Positions 9,320 through 18,447 are shown, numbered from the stretch's first letter. The stretch is DNA of 64,000 nucleotides from Paeniglutamicibacter terrestris (GCF_012271785.1 NZ_JAAWVT010000001.1:744001-808000); one strand, 5' to 3'. Made by a program: numbers and translations. Notes: generated by a model from the sequence alone, not told the origin.

Positions 9320-10906
9320 ATGTTCGGATTAGAGATCGTTGTGATTCTGGGTGTCACCATTTTTGTTGGCACAGGTCTTGCCCATTCTCTGCGGGTGGCC
9401 CCGCCGGTGATATTGCTGATTGGCGGGGTATTGCTGGGATTTGTGCCGGTGTTGCGTGAGGTGTCGCTGCCCCCGGAGGTGGTGCTTTTCCTCTTCCTGC
9501 CTGCCCTGTTGTTTTGGGAATCCCTGACCACCTCACTGCGTGAGATTCGTGCGAACTTTCGTGGCATCGTGATGACCAGCACGCTACTGGTGGTGGCCAC
9601 CGCCGGCGTGGTGGCGGTGATCGCCCATTTCCTTGGGATGCCATGGGGTCCGGCCTGGGTCCTGGGTGCGGCACTAGCTCCCACCGATGCGACGGCCGTC
9701 GGTGCATTGACCCGCAGCCTGCCGCGGCGCAACGTGACCCTGTTGCGCGCCGAGTCCTTGATTAACGACGGCACTGCCCTGGTGATCTATGGCATCGCTG
9801 TCACCTTCACCCTCGGTCAAGAAGCGATCACCACGGCACACATCTCCTGGCTGGTGCTGCTGGCCTACGGCGGCGGAATCCTCGTCGGTTCCGCGCTGGC
9901 GTGGTTGGTCCTCAAGACGCGCGCCAGGTTGGATCATCCGGTGCAGGAAACCGTGCTGAGCATCCTGACCCCGTTCCTGGCCTACCTCCTGGCGGAAATG
10001 ATCGAGGCCTCGGGAGTACTGGCGGTGGTGACCGCCGGACTAATCATGAGTCAGGCGGCACCGCGTCGAGCCCGCGCCGGAACACGACGACAGTCAGACG
10101 GTTTCTGGTCACTGGCCACCTACCTGCTGAACGCCTCGCTATTTGTGTTGGTGGGCCTAGAACTGCAGGCCGCCATACGAGCTCTGGAAGCTCCGTTGAT
10201 TATTCGTGGATTGCTGCTGATCGCGTTGGTTTCCGTCGCATTGATCGTGGTGCGCATCGTCTTCCTCTTTACCAGCACGCAATTGATCCGCCTGCTCGAT
10301 CGACGCCCGGCTCAACGCCTGCGGCGGATGAGCTACCGGGCCCGAATCGTCAGCGGACTCTGTGGATTCCGCGGCGCCGTATCCCTGGCCGCGGCACTCG
10401 GTGTTCCGCTACTGCTCTCCTCCGGGGAGCCCTTCCCCGAGCGCGACATGTTGGTCTTCGTCACGGCCGGCGTCATCGTGGTGACCATCGTGGTGCAGGG
10501 CATCCTGCTGCCGCTGGTACTGCGCTGGGCGGCCCTGGCCCGGGACACCGCGATCGAGCAGGAGAAGCTGCTGGCCCAGCGAACCGCGGCCGAAGAAGTG
10601 CTGATGGACATTGATCGCCTTGCCGCGCAGCTGAACACCGAAGCGCCAGTCACCGAACGGCTTCGCCAGGAATACGCAACCCACCTGCGAGTTCTAGACG
10701 CGGGAGCAGGTCTTGTCGAGGCCGAGGAAGAGTTGCGCCACCACCAGCAATACACGGCACTGCGTTTGGCCGTCCTCGAGAACAAGCGGGCCACCATGGT
10801 GCGACTGCGCAACGAGGAACACATCGACGACACGGTGCTGCGCCAACTCCAAAGCACCATGGATGCCGAGGAACTCCGATTGGCACCGGAAGACCTCACG
10901 GAGTAA
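9320..10906 (+). CDS. CPA1-family Na+/H+ antiporter
   Basis: A 528-residue cation/proton antiporter of the plasma membrane. It has about twelve hydrophobic helices, the conserved ALAPTDATAVGAL (ion-binding TDP-like pair in helix V) and RAESLINDGTALVIY with the functional N-D motif, then GFRGAVSLAAALGVP, all typical of bacterial NhaP/CPA1 exchangers. The C-terminal about 110 residues form a soluble, charged helical tail (LAAQLNTE...MVRLRNEE), probably regulatory. The ATG at 9320 has GAAAGG seven bases upstream; an ATG at 9305 has no such site. Ion specificity cannot be told from sequence. Confidence 0.87.
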   Translation: MFGLEIVVILGVTIFVGTGLAHSLRVAPPVILLIGGVLLGFVPVLREVSLPPEVVLFLFLPALLFWESLTTSLREIRANFRGIVMTSTLLVVATAGVVAVIAHFLGMPWGPAWVLGAALAPTDATAVGALTRSLPRRNVTLLRAESLINDGTALVIYGIAVTFTLGQEAITTAHISWLVLLAYGGGILVGSALAWLVLKTRARLDHPVQETVLSILTPFLAYLLAEMIEASGVLAVVTAGLIMSQAAPRRARAGTRRQSDGFWSLATYLLNASLFVLVGLELQAAIRALEAPLIIRGLLLIALVSVALIVVRIVFLFTSTQLIRLLDRRPAQRLRRMSYRARIVSGLCGFRGAVSLAAALGVPLLLSSGEPFPERDMLVFVTAGVIVVTIVVQGILLPLVLRWAALARDTAIEQEKLLAQRTAAEEVLMDIDRLAAQLNTEAPVTERLRQEYATHLRVLDAGAGLVEAEEELRHHQQYTALRLAVLENKRATMVRLRNEEHIDDTVLRQLQSTMDAEELRLAPEDLTE

Positions 10907-10958
10907 AACCACCGTGGCCACGGATCATTCCGTGGCCCGTACGAACGGAAATGAAACG

Positions 10959-11342
10959 ATGACACAGCCGAATACCGATGCGGCGGAAGCCGCCATCCGC
11001 GCCGTCAACGCCGAAGAAAACCGGTTGATGGTTGCGGGCGACACCGACGGGCTTAACGATTTGTTGGCCGACGGCTTCGTCCTGGTACATATCACCGGTT
11101 ATGAGCAGTCCAAGGCCGAGTGGCTGGAGCATATTGGCTCGGGACAGATGAGCTACCACCTCATCACCGAAGAGGAAGTGAGCGTGAGCGTGAACGGGAC
11201 ACGCGCCGAGCTGGTTGCCAGAAACCTCGTTGACGCCACCATTTGGGGCTCACAAGCGATCTGGCCGCTGAAGATGCGCACCACCTTCGCCCTGCGGGGC
11301 GGCAACTGGGAACCAGCGTTCTCCCGCGCCACCACGTACTGA
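10959..11342 (+). CDS. SnoaL/DUF4440-like (NTF2-fold) protein
   Basis: A 127-residue small soluble protein with the NTF2-like pattern: an N-terminal helix AEAAIRAVNAEENRLMVAGDTDGLNDLLADGFVLVH, central strands and the final WEPAFSRATTY. DUF4440-type proteins of this length have diverse or unknown roles. The ATG at 10959 fits the family N-terminus and has a purine-rich stretch (CGGAA) upstream. It lies 52 bp behind the antiporter and could be co-transcribed with it. Confidence 0.7.
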   Translation: MTQPNTDAAEAAIRAVNAEENRLMVAGDTDGLNDLLADGFVLVHITGYEQSKAEWLEHIGSGQMSYHLITEEEVSVSVNGTRAELVARNLVDATIWGSQAIWPLKMRTTFALRGGNWEPAFSRATTY

Positions 11343-11399
11343 GCCCCACAACGTTCCGAGCTCTACGCTCAAGGATGTACCGCGCGGGCAAAGGGGGCT

Positions 11400-11434
11400 C
11401 TGCCAGTACCCGGAATAGCGGGGACTCCCCCAAC
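11400..11434 (+). promoter_or_regulatory. candidate operator, copy 1, before the alcohol dehydrogenase operon
   Basis: A 35-bp stretch matches the sequence upstream of the MFS gene (16214-16248) at 25 positions, including TACCCGGAA and GGACT/AGACT separated identically. Since it precedes the first gene of the oxidoreductase cluster and the second copy precedes its transporter gene, it is a candidate binding site for the XRE-MmyB regulator encoded between them. The rest of 11343-11480 holds no gene. Confidence 0.5.
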
Positions 11435-11480
11435 GACACGAGACGGTATTGACTGGAAGCCAAGGATCAAACAAGCAGAA

Positions 11481-12524
11481 ATGAGTTGGAACATGCGAGC
11501 AGCACTAATGTACGGAGCCGGCGATGTACGCATAGAAACAGTAGACAACCCCACCATCACCGAACCCACCGACGCGATCGTGCGCATCACCGCCGGCTGC
11601 ATCTGCGGTAGCGACTTGTGGCCCTACGCCTCGCGACCCGCGAGCGTCGAAGGCTCCCGGATGGGACATGAGTTCGTTGGCGTGATCACCGAACTCGGCT
11701 CCGCTGTTACGTCCCTGGCGGTGGGTGACTTCGTCATCGCACCGTTTGTTGCCTCCTGCGGCAGCTGCGATTTCTGCAGTGAGGGACTGCAGACCTCCTG
11801 CCGTAACGGCGCACACTGGGGCGGGTCCGCGGACGGCGGCCAGGGCGAAATGGCCCGCGTCCCACAGGCCGACGGAACCCTGGTGAAGGTTCCGGCCGGT
11901 TTCGATGTGGCGTTGCTCCCCTCCCTGCTGGCACTCTCCGATGTCATGGCCACCGGATACCACGCGGCCGCCAAGGCCCGCATCGTCCCCGGTCAGTGGG
12001 TCACCGTGATCGGCGACGGAGCGGTGGGACTGTGCGCAGTCATCTCGGCGAAGCTCATGGGTGCAGGACGCATCATCTTGATGGGCCGACATGAGTCCCG
12101 TACCAACCTTGGCCGCGAGTTTGGTGCCACCGACGTGGTTCCCGAGCGCGGCGAAGCCGGCATCAAAAAGATGCGGGAACTAACCAACGGCGATGGGACC
12201 CACGTGGTGCTCGAGGCAGTGGGCTTGGCACCCGCCCTCGAGATGGCCATCGGAGCGGTGCGCGACGGCGGCACCATCAGCCGCGTCGGGGCACCACAGT
12301 TCTCCACGGTGCCGCTGGGCTTCGGCGAATTCATGCGCAACATCACCCTCACCGGAGGTGTGGCACCCGCCCGCGCCTACATCGATGAGCTGCTGCCGCT
12401 CGTCCTTGACGGAAGCATCAACCCCGGCAAGGTCTTTGATCGCACCATCACCCTGGACGAGGTTCCCGCCGGATATGCGGCCATGGCCGCCCGCGAAGCC
12501 CTCAAAGTACTTGTCCGCCCCTAA
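11481..12524 (+). CDS. zinc-dependent alcohol dehydrogenase, MDR family
   Basis: A 347-residue NAD(P)-dependent medium-chain dehydrogenase. Catalytic zinc ligands C42, H63 and E64 (CICGSD, MGHEFVG) and the structural zinc tetrad C93/C96/C99/C107 (CGSCDFCSEGLQTSC) are all present; the Rossmann motif GDGAVGLCAV lies near residue 175. This is the first gene of an operon with an aldo/keto reductase and an NAD(P)-binding reductase. The substrate is unknown. An internal ATG four codons later is an alternative start. The NTNLGREFGATDV region is typical of the threonine dehydrogenase-like branch. Confidence 0.86.
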   Translation: MSWNMRAALMYGAGDVRIETVDNPTITEPTDAIVRITAGCICGSDLWPYASRPASVEGSRMGHEFVGVITELGSAVTSLAVGDFVIAPFVASCGSCDFCSEGLQTSCRNGAHWGGSADGGQGEMARVPQADGTLVKVPAGFDVALLPSLLALSDVMATGYHAAAKARIVPGQWVTVIGDGAVGLCAVISAKLMGAGRIILMGRHESRTNLGREFGATDVVPERGEAGIKKMRELTNGDGTHVVLEAVGLAPALEMAIGAVRDGGTISRVGAPQFSTVPLGFGEFMRNITLTGGVAPARAYIDELLPLVLDGSINPGKVFDRTITLDEVPAGYAAMAAREALKVLVRP

Positions 12525-12546
12525 CTCCGAGGAAAAGGAAAAAACA

Positions 12547-13422
12547 ATGAACATCACCCTGAACAACGGTGTCTCCATGCCCGCCATCGGGCTCGGCGTT
12601 TTCCAAACCCCACCCGAGACCACCACCGATGCCGTCGCGACGGCCCTCGAGGTCGGCTACCGCCACATCGACACCGCGGCCGCGTACGCCAACGAGCGCG
12701 AGGTCGGAGAGGGCATCCGGCGCTCCGGAATCCCGCGCTCGGAGATCTTCATCGAGACCAAGGTCTGGATCAGCGACTACGGCTTTGCTGAAACCCTGCA
12801 CGCGTTCGATAAGAGCGCCGCCAAGCTCGGCGTTGAAACGCTGGACCTGTTCATCTTGCACCAGGCACTTCCCGGCGAATTCGACAAGACGATCGCCGCG
12901 TACAGGGCCCTCGAGCAGCTGCACAGCGACGGCCGTGTGCGGGCCATCGGCGTCAGCAATTTCATGCCACATCATCTGGCAGAGCTGCGTGAGGCCACCA
13001 GCATCGTGCCTACCGTCAACCAGATCGAGGTGCACCCTTACTTCTCCCAGCCCGAGGTGCGCGCGGCGAACGCGGAGTCCGGCATCCTCACCCAGGCTTG
13101 GTCGCCGATCGGCGGCATCACCTCCTATCGCGGAGATGGCCAGAAGAGCACGTTCACTGATCCGGTGATCCTGTCCGTTGCCGAGGCTCACGGCAAATCT
13201 GCCGCACAGATCATGCTGCGTTGGCAGTTACAGCTCGGCCATTCGGTCATCCCCAAGTCGGTACGCCCCGAGCGCATCAAGGAAAACTTTGATGTTTTTG
13301 ACTTCGAACTGACTCCGGAGCAGATGCTGATCATGGGCACCCTCGAAACCGGTGTACGCGGCGGTCCGGCCCCCGAATCGATCACCCTCGAAACCTTCGG
13401 CCGAGACATTCCCGAGGCTTGA
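12547..13422 (+). CDS. aldo/keto reductase
   Basis: A 291-residue NADPH-dependent AKR of the 2,5-diketo-D-gluconate reductase-like group. The catalytic tetrad D42, Y47, K72 and H105 is intact (HIDTAAAYANE, ETKVWI, LFILHQ), and the coenzyme-binding IPKSVRPERIKENFDVF lies near the C-terminus. The ATG at 12547 has a strong GAGGAAAAGGA site and lies 22 bp after the dehydrogenase stop, so it is the second gene of the operon. It probably reduces reactive carbonyls; the exact substrate is not readable. Confidence 0.88.
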   Translation: MNITLNNGVSMPAIGLGVFQTPPETTTDAVATALEVGYRHIDTAAAYANEREVGEGIRRSGIPRSEIFIETKVWISDYGFAETLHAFDKSAAKLGVETLDLFILHQALPGEFDKTIAAYRALEQLHSDGRVRAIGVSNFMPHHLAELREATSIVPTVNQIEVHPYFSQPEVRAANAESGILTQAWSPIGGITSYRGDGQKSTFTDPVILSVAEAHGKSAAQIMLRWQLQLGHSVIPKSVRPERIKENFDVFDFELTPEQMLIMGTLETGVRGGPAPESITLETFGRDIPEA

Positions 13423-13481
13423 GCCACCATAGCCGCGCGGATCACCGGCCAACCATCACGAACACCAAAGGAATAAGCACC

Positions 13482-14264
13482 ATGGAACACAACGCAGCGA
13501 AGATCGGCACCGTCCTGGTCATCGGGGCCACCGGCAGCGTGGGCCGTCACGCGGTGGCCGAGGCCATAAACCAGGGGTATGAAACGCGCGCCCTCGTCCG
13601 TGATGCCTCACGGGCCAGTCGCCTCGATCAAGCGGCCCAGCTGGTGGTGGGTGAGCTGACCCTTCCAGAGAGCCTGAATGCGGCACTGGCAGGCGTCGAT
13701 GCGGTCATCTTCACCCACGGGTCAGCCTACGGTGATGCCAAGGCCGCCGAAGCCGTTGACTACGGCGCGGTGAAGAACGTGTTGACAGCACTCAACGGTC
13801 GGCGGGTGCGTATTGCCTTGATGACCTCCATCGGCGTGACGGTTCCTGGCGGTACCCACGATTGGAAGCGCCGCGGCGAACGATTGGTGCGCGCCAGCGG
13901 CAACAGCTACACCATCGTGCGTCCGGGATGGTTTGACTACAACGAGGAGAACCAGTTGGCCATCACCCTGCTTCAGGGTGATGATCGTCGGGCCGGCAGT
14001 CCCGCCGACGGCGTCATTGCCCGGCACCAGATTGCCCGCGTGCTCATCGATAGTCTCTCCAGTACTGCAGCACAGAACGTGACAGTTGAGTTGGTGGCCG
14101 AGCACGGCGCTGCCCCGGCGGATCTGACTCCCCTCTTTGAAGCCGCGCTGAAGGATCGAAACGGGTCCTTCGACGGGGTGCGGGACCGCGAGAACATGCC
14201 GCTGGGATCCGAACCCGAGCGGGTACGCCGGGACCTAGACACGCTGCGCAAGGCGAGCGCATAA
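13482..14264 (+). CDS. NAD(P)-binding atypical SDR (NmrA/SDR-a type)
   Basis: A 260-residue Rossmann-fold protein with GATGSVG at residues 15-21 and an N-terminal VLVIGATGSVGRHAVAEA of the atypical short-chain dehydrogenase group (NAD(P)H-binding, PF13460-like). The active-site YxxxK of classical SDRs is absent, as usual for this group. Its stop overlaps the start of the next reductase gene by one base (TAATG), which indicates coupling. Start ATG 13482 has AAAGGA 9-14 bases upstream. A role in quinone or carbonyl reduction within the cluster is inferred. Confidence 0.8.
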   Translation: MEHNAAKIGTVLVIGATGSVGRHAVAEAINQGYETRALVRDASRASRLDQAAQLVVGELTLPESLNAALAGVDAVIFTHGSAYGDAKAAEAVDYGAVKNVLTALNGRRVRIALMTSIGVTVPGGTHDWKRRGERLVRASGNSYTIVRPGWFDYNEENQLAITLLQGDDRRAGSPADGVIARHQIARVLIDSLSSTAAQNVTVELVAEHGAAPADLTPLFEAALKDRNGSFDGVRDRENMPLGSEPERVRRDLDTLRKASA

Positions 14265-15229
14265 TGCCAATGTCGTTGGGCACGATGGACGTTTTGTTAA
14301 CCGGAGACGATCGCACGCTGCGCCCCGCTCTCCGCCCGATTCCCGCACCCGGGGCCGACCAGCTGCTGGTGCGGACCCGAGCGGTGGCACTGAACAACGC
14401 CGACCTAGACCGCAGCGGGGCTGAACGCATCGCCGGTTACGAATTTGCCGGTGAGGTCATCGACGCCGGGGCGGATCTGGATCCTTCCCTGATCGGGACG
14501 CGCGTCGCGGGTACCGCGCCCGCTGCCTTTGCCCAATACGTGAGCGTCCACCACCGCCACGTCATCACGCTGCCCGACGCGCTGTCCTTCGAGGACGCCG
14601 CATCACTTCCCACTGCCCTGCTGACCGAGTCCGGCGCCCTGTCCGTGGCGGGTATCGGCCCGGGTGATTCGGTGCTGATCACCGCCGCCTCCTCCGGCAT
14701 TGGACTGATCGGTGTGCAGCTGGCCCGGTTGCGCGGTGTTACACCGGTGATCGCCACGACGCGCTCGGCACACAAGCGTGAATTGCTGGAACAACTGGGT
14801 GCCGATATTGTCATCAACACCCTCGAGCAAGACGTGGTTTCCACGGTGTTGGCGGTCACTAATGGTCGGGGTGCCACCGCGGTGCTTGACCACGTAGGCG
14901 CAGACATGATCGCTGCAACGATTCCGGCCACCAGCAATGGCGGGAAGGTGATCAGTGTTGGCCGGTTGAGCGGCTCCATGGCAACGGTGGATCTGTTTGC
15001 ACTCGCCCGCCACCGGGTCACGTTGCACGCAGTTTCCTACGGTTTCACACCGCCGGAGGTCATTGGGGACCTGCTTGGCGACCTCGCCTCCCAGGTACTT
15101 CCCGCCCTGGCCACGGGCCGGTTCACGGCGGTGGTTGATAGCGTGGTGCCACTCGCCTCGGCGGCCGCGGCCCTGGAACGGCTGGGCAGCGGTCAGGCGA
15201 TGGGAAAGATCGTATTGCGCATGGTTTAG
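14264..15229 (+). CDS. quinone oxidoreductase-like MDR protein (zinc-free)
   Basis: A 321-residue medium-chain reductase without zinc ligands, of the NADPH:quinone oxidoreductase group. The nucleotide loop AASSGIGLIGVQLARLRG is near residues 140-157, followed by GADIVINT; GKIVLRMV is the typical C-terminus. Translationally coupled to the upstream gene (TAATG). It is the fourth reductase in a row, which suggests a broad reactive-carbonyl or quinone detoxification operon under the neighbouring XRE regulator. Confidence 0.82.
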   Translation: MPMSLGTMDVLLTGDDRTLRPALRPIPAPGADQLLVRTRAVALNNADLDRSGAERIAGYEFAGEVIDAGADLDPSLIGTRVAGTAPAAFAQYVSVHHRHVITLPDALSFEDAASLPTALLTESGALSVAGIGPGDSVLITAASSGIGLIGVQLARLRGVTPVIATTRSAHKRELLEQLGADIVINTLEQDVVSTVLAVTNGRGATAVLDHVGADMIAATIPATSNGGKVISVGRLSGSMATVDLFALARHRVTLHAVSYGFTPPEVIGDLLGDLASQVLPALATGRFTAVVDSVVPLASAAAALERLGSGQAMGKIVLRMV

Positions 15230-15249
15230 GGCCTTACACCCGCGGTGGG

Positions 15250-15262
15250 GAGGTACTGTCAG
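15250..15262 (+). promoter_or_regulatory. partial operator-like site before the XRE-MmyB gene
   Basis: GAGGTACTG-T-CA here repeats the start of the MFS upstream site (GAGGTACTG-G-CA at 16209), 42 bp before the regulator start. It may be the autoregulatory half-site of the same regulator; the match is short. Confidence 0.3.
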
Positions 15263-15303
15263 GGCCTCTTTAGGTGCATCGCGACGGCGTAACGTTGGAT
15301 GTT

Positions 15304-16182
15304 ATGGATCCACGCGATGAAATACGAGAGTTCTTATCTTCGCGCCGTGCGAAGATCACCCCGCAGCAGGCGAAGCTGCCGGCCTACGGTGGCAACCGCC
15401 GCGTCGCCGGCCTGCGTCGCGAAGAAGTGGCGATGCTTGCCGGGGTGAGCGTTGACTACTATACAAAGCTCGAGCGCGGCAATTTCGGCAGCGTCTCCGA
15501 AAGTGTGCTCCATGCCCTGGCCCAGGCGCTGCAACTGAACGAGCCGGAGCGGGAACACCTTTTCCACCTGGCATCCAATATGGCCACCATCAAGCCCGGA
15601 CGCCGACGCACCGTATCGTCCGTCGTGCGGCCAGCGGTGCAGCGCGTGGTGGACGGTCTGGCGGAGGCCCCGGCATTTGTGCGCAATAATCGCCGGGATC
15701 TTTTGGCCGCTAACGACCTGGGACGTGCCCTGTACTCCGAGCTGTATGCACAGCCAGCCCCGGATGGCACGATCAACACCGTGCGCTACCTCTTCCTGAA
15801 TCGTGGTGCCCGGGAGTTCTTCCGAGATTGGGATCAGGCAGCGGCAGACATTGTGGCGAACCTGCGCACCGAGGTCGGGCGTGACCCGCACGATCAATCA
15901 CTTCAGGAGCTGATCGGTGAGCTCTGCACGCAGAGCCGCGAGTTCGCCACACTCTGGGCCGCCCACGATGTGCGGTATCACGACACCGGATCCAAGGCAC
16001 TGCACCACAGCATGGTCGGTGATCTGGATTTGAGTTTTGAGGTCATGGACTTGCCGGCCGATAGCGGACAAGCCCTGATCGTTTACGGTGCCGAACCCGG
16101 CTCGGTGACCGAGGAACGCCTGCGCCTGCTTTCCATCTGGGCCGCGACACATCGGCAGGAGCACGCCGAAGCCACCCAGTAG
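15304..16182 (+). CDS. XRE-family regulator with MmyB-like ligand-binding domain
   Basis: A 292-residue transcription regulator. The N-terminal helix-turn-helix (about residues 35-78, GLRREEVAMLAGVSVDYYTKLERGN) is followed by the MmyB-like PAS-type domain (about 105-285), with ERGN and LNLPEPEREHLF-like features of the family. MmyB-type regulators are common next to oxidoreductase and MFS genes in actinobacteria and probably sense a small, possibly fatty-acid-like ligand. It sits between the reductase operon and an MFS-flavodoxin operon. ATG 15304 is chosen because family members begin just before the HTH. Confidence 0.88.
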   Translation: MDPRDEIREFLSSRRAKITPQQAKLPAYGGNRRVAGLRREEVAMLAGVSVDYYTKLERGNFGSVSESVLHALAQALQLNEPEREHLFHLASNMATIKPGRRRTVSSVVRPAVQRVVDGLAEAPAFVRNNRRDLLAANDLGRALYSELYAQPAPDGTINTVRYLFLNRGAREFFRDWDQAAADIVANLRTEVGRDPHDQSLQELIGELCTQSREFATLWAAHDVRYHDTGSKALHHSMVGDLDLSFEVMDLPADSGQALIVYGAEPGSVTEERLRLLSIWAATHRQEHAEATQ

Positions 16183-16208
16183 GTTCAGCGCTGCCTTGTA
16201 TCTCAGAG

Positions 16209-16248
16209 AGGTACTGGCAATACCCGGAACATCAGAGACTTCCTGAAC
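16209..16248 (+). promoter_or_regulatory. candidate operator, copy 2, before the MFS gene
   Basis: Contains the near-palindrome GGTA-N7-TACC (16210-16224) followed by GGAA...TTCC, and shares 25 of 35 positions with 11400-11434. It ends 21 bp before the MFS start, so binding would affect transcription of the MFS-flavodoxin pair. Confidence 0.5.
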
Positions 16249-16269
16249 TTTCGCCCGCCCGGTGAACTG

Positions 16270-17697
16270 GTGTTTATGGAATCAACAACAACATCGGCGC
16301 AGCCACTCGGCACCACCCCCGCCGCCCCGGCGCACAGTGGCATGATCCTGGCGATCGTGCTCGTGAGCTACTTCATGATCGTGCTGGACAACTCGATCAT
16401 CTTCACCGGTCTTCCGCAGATCCGCACGAGTATGGATCTCTCACCGGCGGCCATGGCTTGGGTGCAAAACGCCTACACCTTGGTCTTTGGCGGGCTGTTG
16501 CTGCTCGGGGCTCGGGTGGGAGACCTGTTGGGGCGCCAACGAGTCTTTGTGGTGGGTTTGGTACTTTTTGCCGTGGCCTCGTTGTTGGTCGGCACCGCCC
16601 AGAATGCGACCTGGATCATCGCGGCCCGTGCCCTTCAGGGCATTGGCGCCGCCATCGTTGCTCCGGCATCCCTGTCGTTAATCACCGCATTGTTCCCGGC
16701 CAGCCCACAGCGCTCCCGCGCGATTGCCGCCTATGGGACCACCGCAGGGCTCGGGGCTAGCCTCGGTCTGGTGGCCGGGGGCGCCCTAGCCGGCGCGATC
16801 TCCTGGCGTGCAGGATTTTTTATCAACGTCCCGATCGCCATCCTCATGATCACCGCCTCGGCCAAGTTCCTGCCCAGGTTCCCCACCGCGCGTGGGCGTT
16901 TTGATGTGGTGGGCGCGCTGACCTCAACGATTGGGATGGGCGCCCTGGTCTACGGGATCATCAATGTTTCCGAACAGGGCTTCCTGGCTCCGTTAACCAT
17001 CGGATCACTGGTGCTTGCAGCGCTGGTTCTTGTGGTCTTTGTACTCAACGAATGGCGGGTTAACCAGCCGATCCTGCCGTTGCGGCTCTTCCGCAGCCGG
17101 GAACGTAGTGGGGCGGCCATTTCGCGGTTGCTCTTTGCCGGCACCATGATCGGCTTCTTCTTTTTCACCACGCAATTCTTCCAGGGCGTTTATGGCTTTA
17201 CCCCGCTTCAGGCAGGTCTCGGTTTCCTTCCGATGACAGTGATCCAGTTCGTTGCCTCACTGGCGGTTTCACGCTTGGTGCCCAAATTCGGTCATGCCCC
17301 GGTGCTTACGGTGGGCTTCGCGCTGGTGCTGAGCGGAATGCTGTGGATTGCCCAGATCGGTGCGGAGACCTCCTACCTCGTGGGGATGGTGGGCCCCCTG
17401 CTGGTCATCGGGTTGGGGCAGGGGCTGGCCTTTGGCCCGTTGACCTCCGCCGGAATCTCCGGGGCCCTGCCGCAGGACGCTGGCGCGGCATCCGGGCTGG
17501 TCAACACCGCCCACCAGCTGGGCAGCACGCTGGGCGTCGCGGTGTTAACGTCCGTCGCCGCCGGCGCCAGCAGCCTGGCCGGCAGGGTGGCTGACGCCTA
17601 CGCGGGCGGCAGCCTGATGATGGTCATGGCACTGGCTTCCGCGCTGGTGCTGGTCCTCCCGGCCGAGCTGGCCGCCCGCAAGCAGCGCACCGCGTAG
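16270..17697 (+). CDS. MFS drug efflux transporter, DHA2 (14-helix) family
   Basis: A 475-residue proton-driven exporter of the EmrB/QacA type with about fourteen helices. Motif A-like GARVGDLLGRQRVF is in the loop after helix 2, the LDNSIIFTGLPQI motif lies in helix 1, and the motif C-like GASLGLVAGGALAG is in helix 5. GTG at 16270 or the ATG two codons later starts the protein. The next gene, an exported flavodoxin, follows by 12 bp. The substrate is probably the inducer or product handled by the adjoining reductase operon; this is inference. Confidence 0.85.
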   Translation: MFMESTTTSAQPLGTTPAAPAHSGMILAIVLVSYFMIVLDNSIIFTGLPQIRTSMDLSPAAMAWVQNAYTLVFGGLLLLGARVGDLLGRQRVFVVGLVLFAVASLLVGTAQNATWIIAARALQGIGAAIVAPASLSLITALFPASPQRSRAIAAYGTTAGLGASLGLVAGGALAGAISWRAGFFINVPIAILMITASAKFLPRFPTARGRFDVVGALTSTIGMGALVYGIINVSEQGFLAPLTIGSLVLAALVLVVFVLNEWRVNQPILPLRLFRSRERSGAAISRLLFAGTMIGFFFFTTQFFQGVYGFTPLQAGLGFLPMTVIQFVASLAVSRLVPKFGHAPVLTVGFALVLSGMLWIAQIGAETSYLVGMVGPLLVIGLGQGLAFGPLTSAGISGALPQDAGAASGLVNTAHQLGSTLGVAVLTSVAAGASSLAGRVADAYAGGSLMMVMALASALVLVLPAELAARKQRTA

Positions 17698-17709
17698 TCA
17701 CTCCAACTA

Positions 17710-18381
17710 ATGGATCGGATACTTCGTATGGCCAAAAACGTGAATCGACGGGCCGTACTTGGCACCGCGCTGGTCGGCGGCGGAGCGCTGTTGGGCGCGC
17801 TGAGCGGTTGCGCAGCTGACGAGCCGTTGCCCAACACACGGCCGAAGGATGAAACCGGCGCCACAACGCTGGTGGTCTATTTTTCGCGAGCCGGCGAAAA
17901 TTACTACAACGGCGGACGGCGCGATCTTCAGGTGGGCAATACCGAGGTTTTGGCGATGATGATCCGGGATCGGATCAAGACCGATGTGTACCGGATCCTT
18001 GAGGCCGAGCCCTACCCCGAGTCGTACGACAACACCGTGAAGCGCAATGCCGAGGAACAAAACACCAACGCTCGGCCGGCCATTGCCGGCCCGCTGCCGG
18101 AGCTCGGCCGCTACACCACGGTATTGCTCGGCAGCCCGGTCTGGAACGTGCGGGCACCGATGATCCTTTCCACGTTCCTTGACGCGGTCGATCTCAGCGG
18201 CAAGACCGTCCTGCCGTTTGTTAGCTACGCCGTCAGTGGCATGGGTAGCGTCGAAGCTGAGTACCGCGCGTCGCTGCCAACTGCTGAGGTCCGCACCGGG
18301 TTAGCCGTGCGCGGTGAGCTGGTCGCCGAGTCCGCACCGGCGATCGAGGCATGGTTACGTCAATCCGGACTCGGCACGTAG
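17710..18381 (+). CDS. exported flavodoxin-like lipoprotein
   Basis: A 223-residue protein with a twin-arginine-like signal (NRRAVLG), a hydrophobic core and a lipobox LSGC about 37 residues in, followed by a flavodoxin-fold domain: TTLVVYFSRAGENY (FMN phosphate loop), GNTEVLAMMI, and LLGSPVWNVRAPM. Flavodoxins are normally cytosolic electron carriers, so an exported, lipid-anchored form is unusual; export by Tat would allow folding with FMN first. It is co-transcribed with the MFS pump. ATG at 17710 or 17728 may be used. Confidence 0.78.
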   Translation: MDRILRMAKNVNRRAVLGTALVGGGALLGALSGCAADEPLPNTRPKDETGATTLVVYFSRAGENYYNGGRRDLQVGNTEVLAMMIRDRIKTDVYRILEAEPYPESYDNTVKRNAEEQNTNARPAIAGPLPELGRYTTVLLGSPVWNVRAPMILSTFLDAVDLSGKTVLPFVSYAVSGMGSVEAEYRASLPTAEVRTGLAVRGELVAESAPAIEAWLRQSGLGT

Positions 18382-18447
18382 CCGTTAGCTCGCGGTGCAC
18401 CCGGCACCAACGCCCACGCACTTCTGCCGAGTGTCAGGCCTTGGCGG

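Noticed and set aside
12193-12546. 118-codon N-terminal extension of the aldo/keto reductase
   Set aside because: It lies inside the alcohol dehydrogenase gene; ATG 12547 has a strong ribosome site and fits the family N-terminus.
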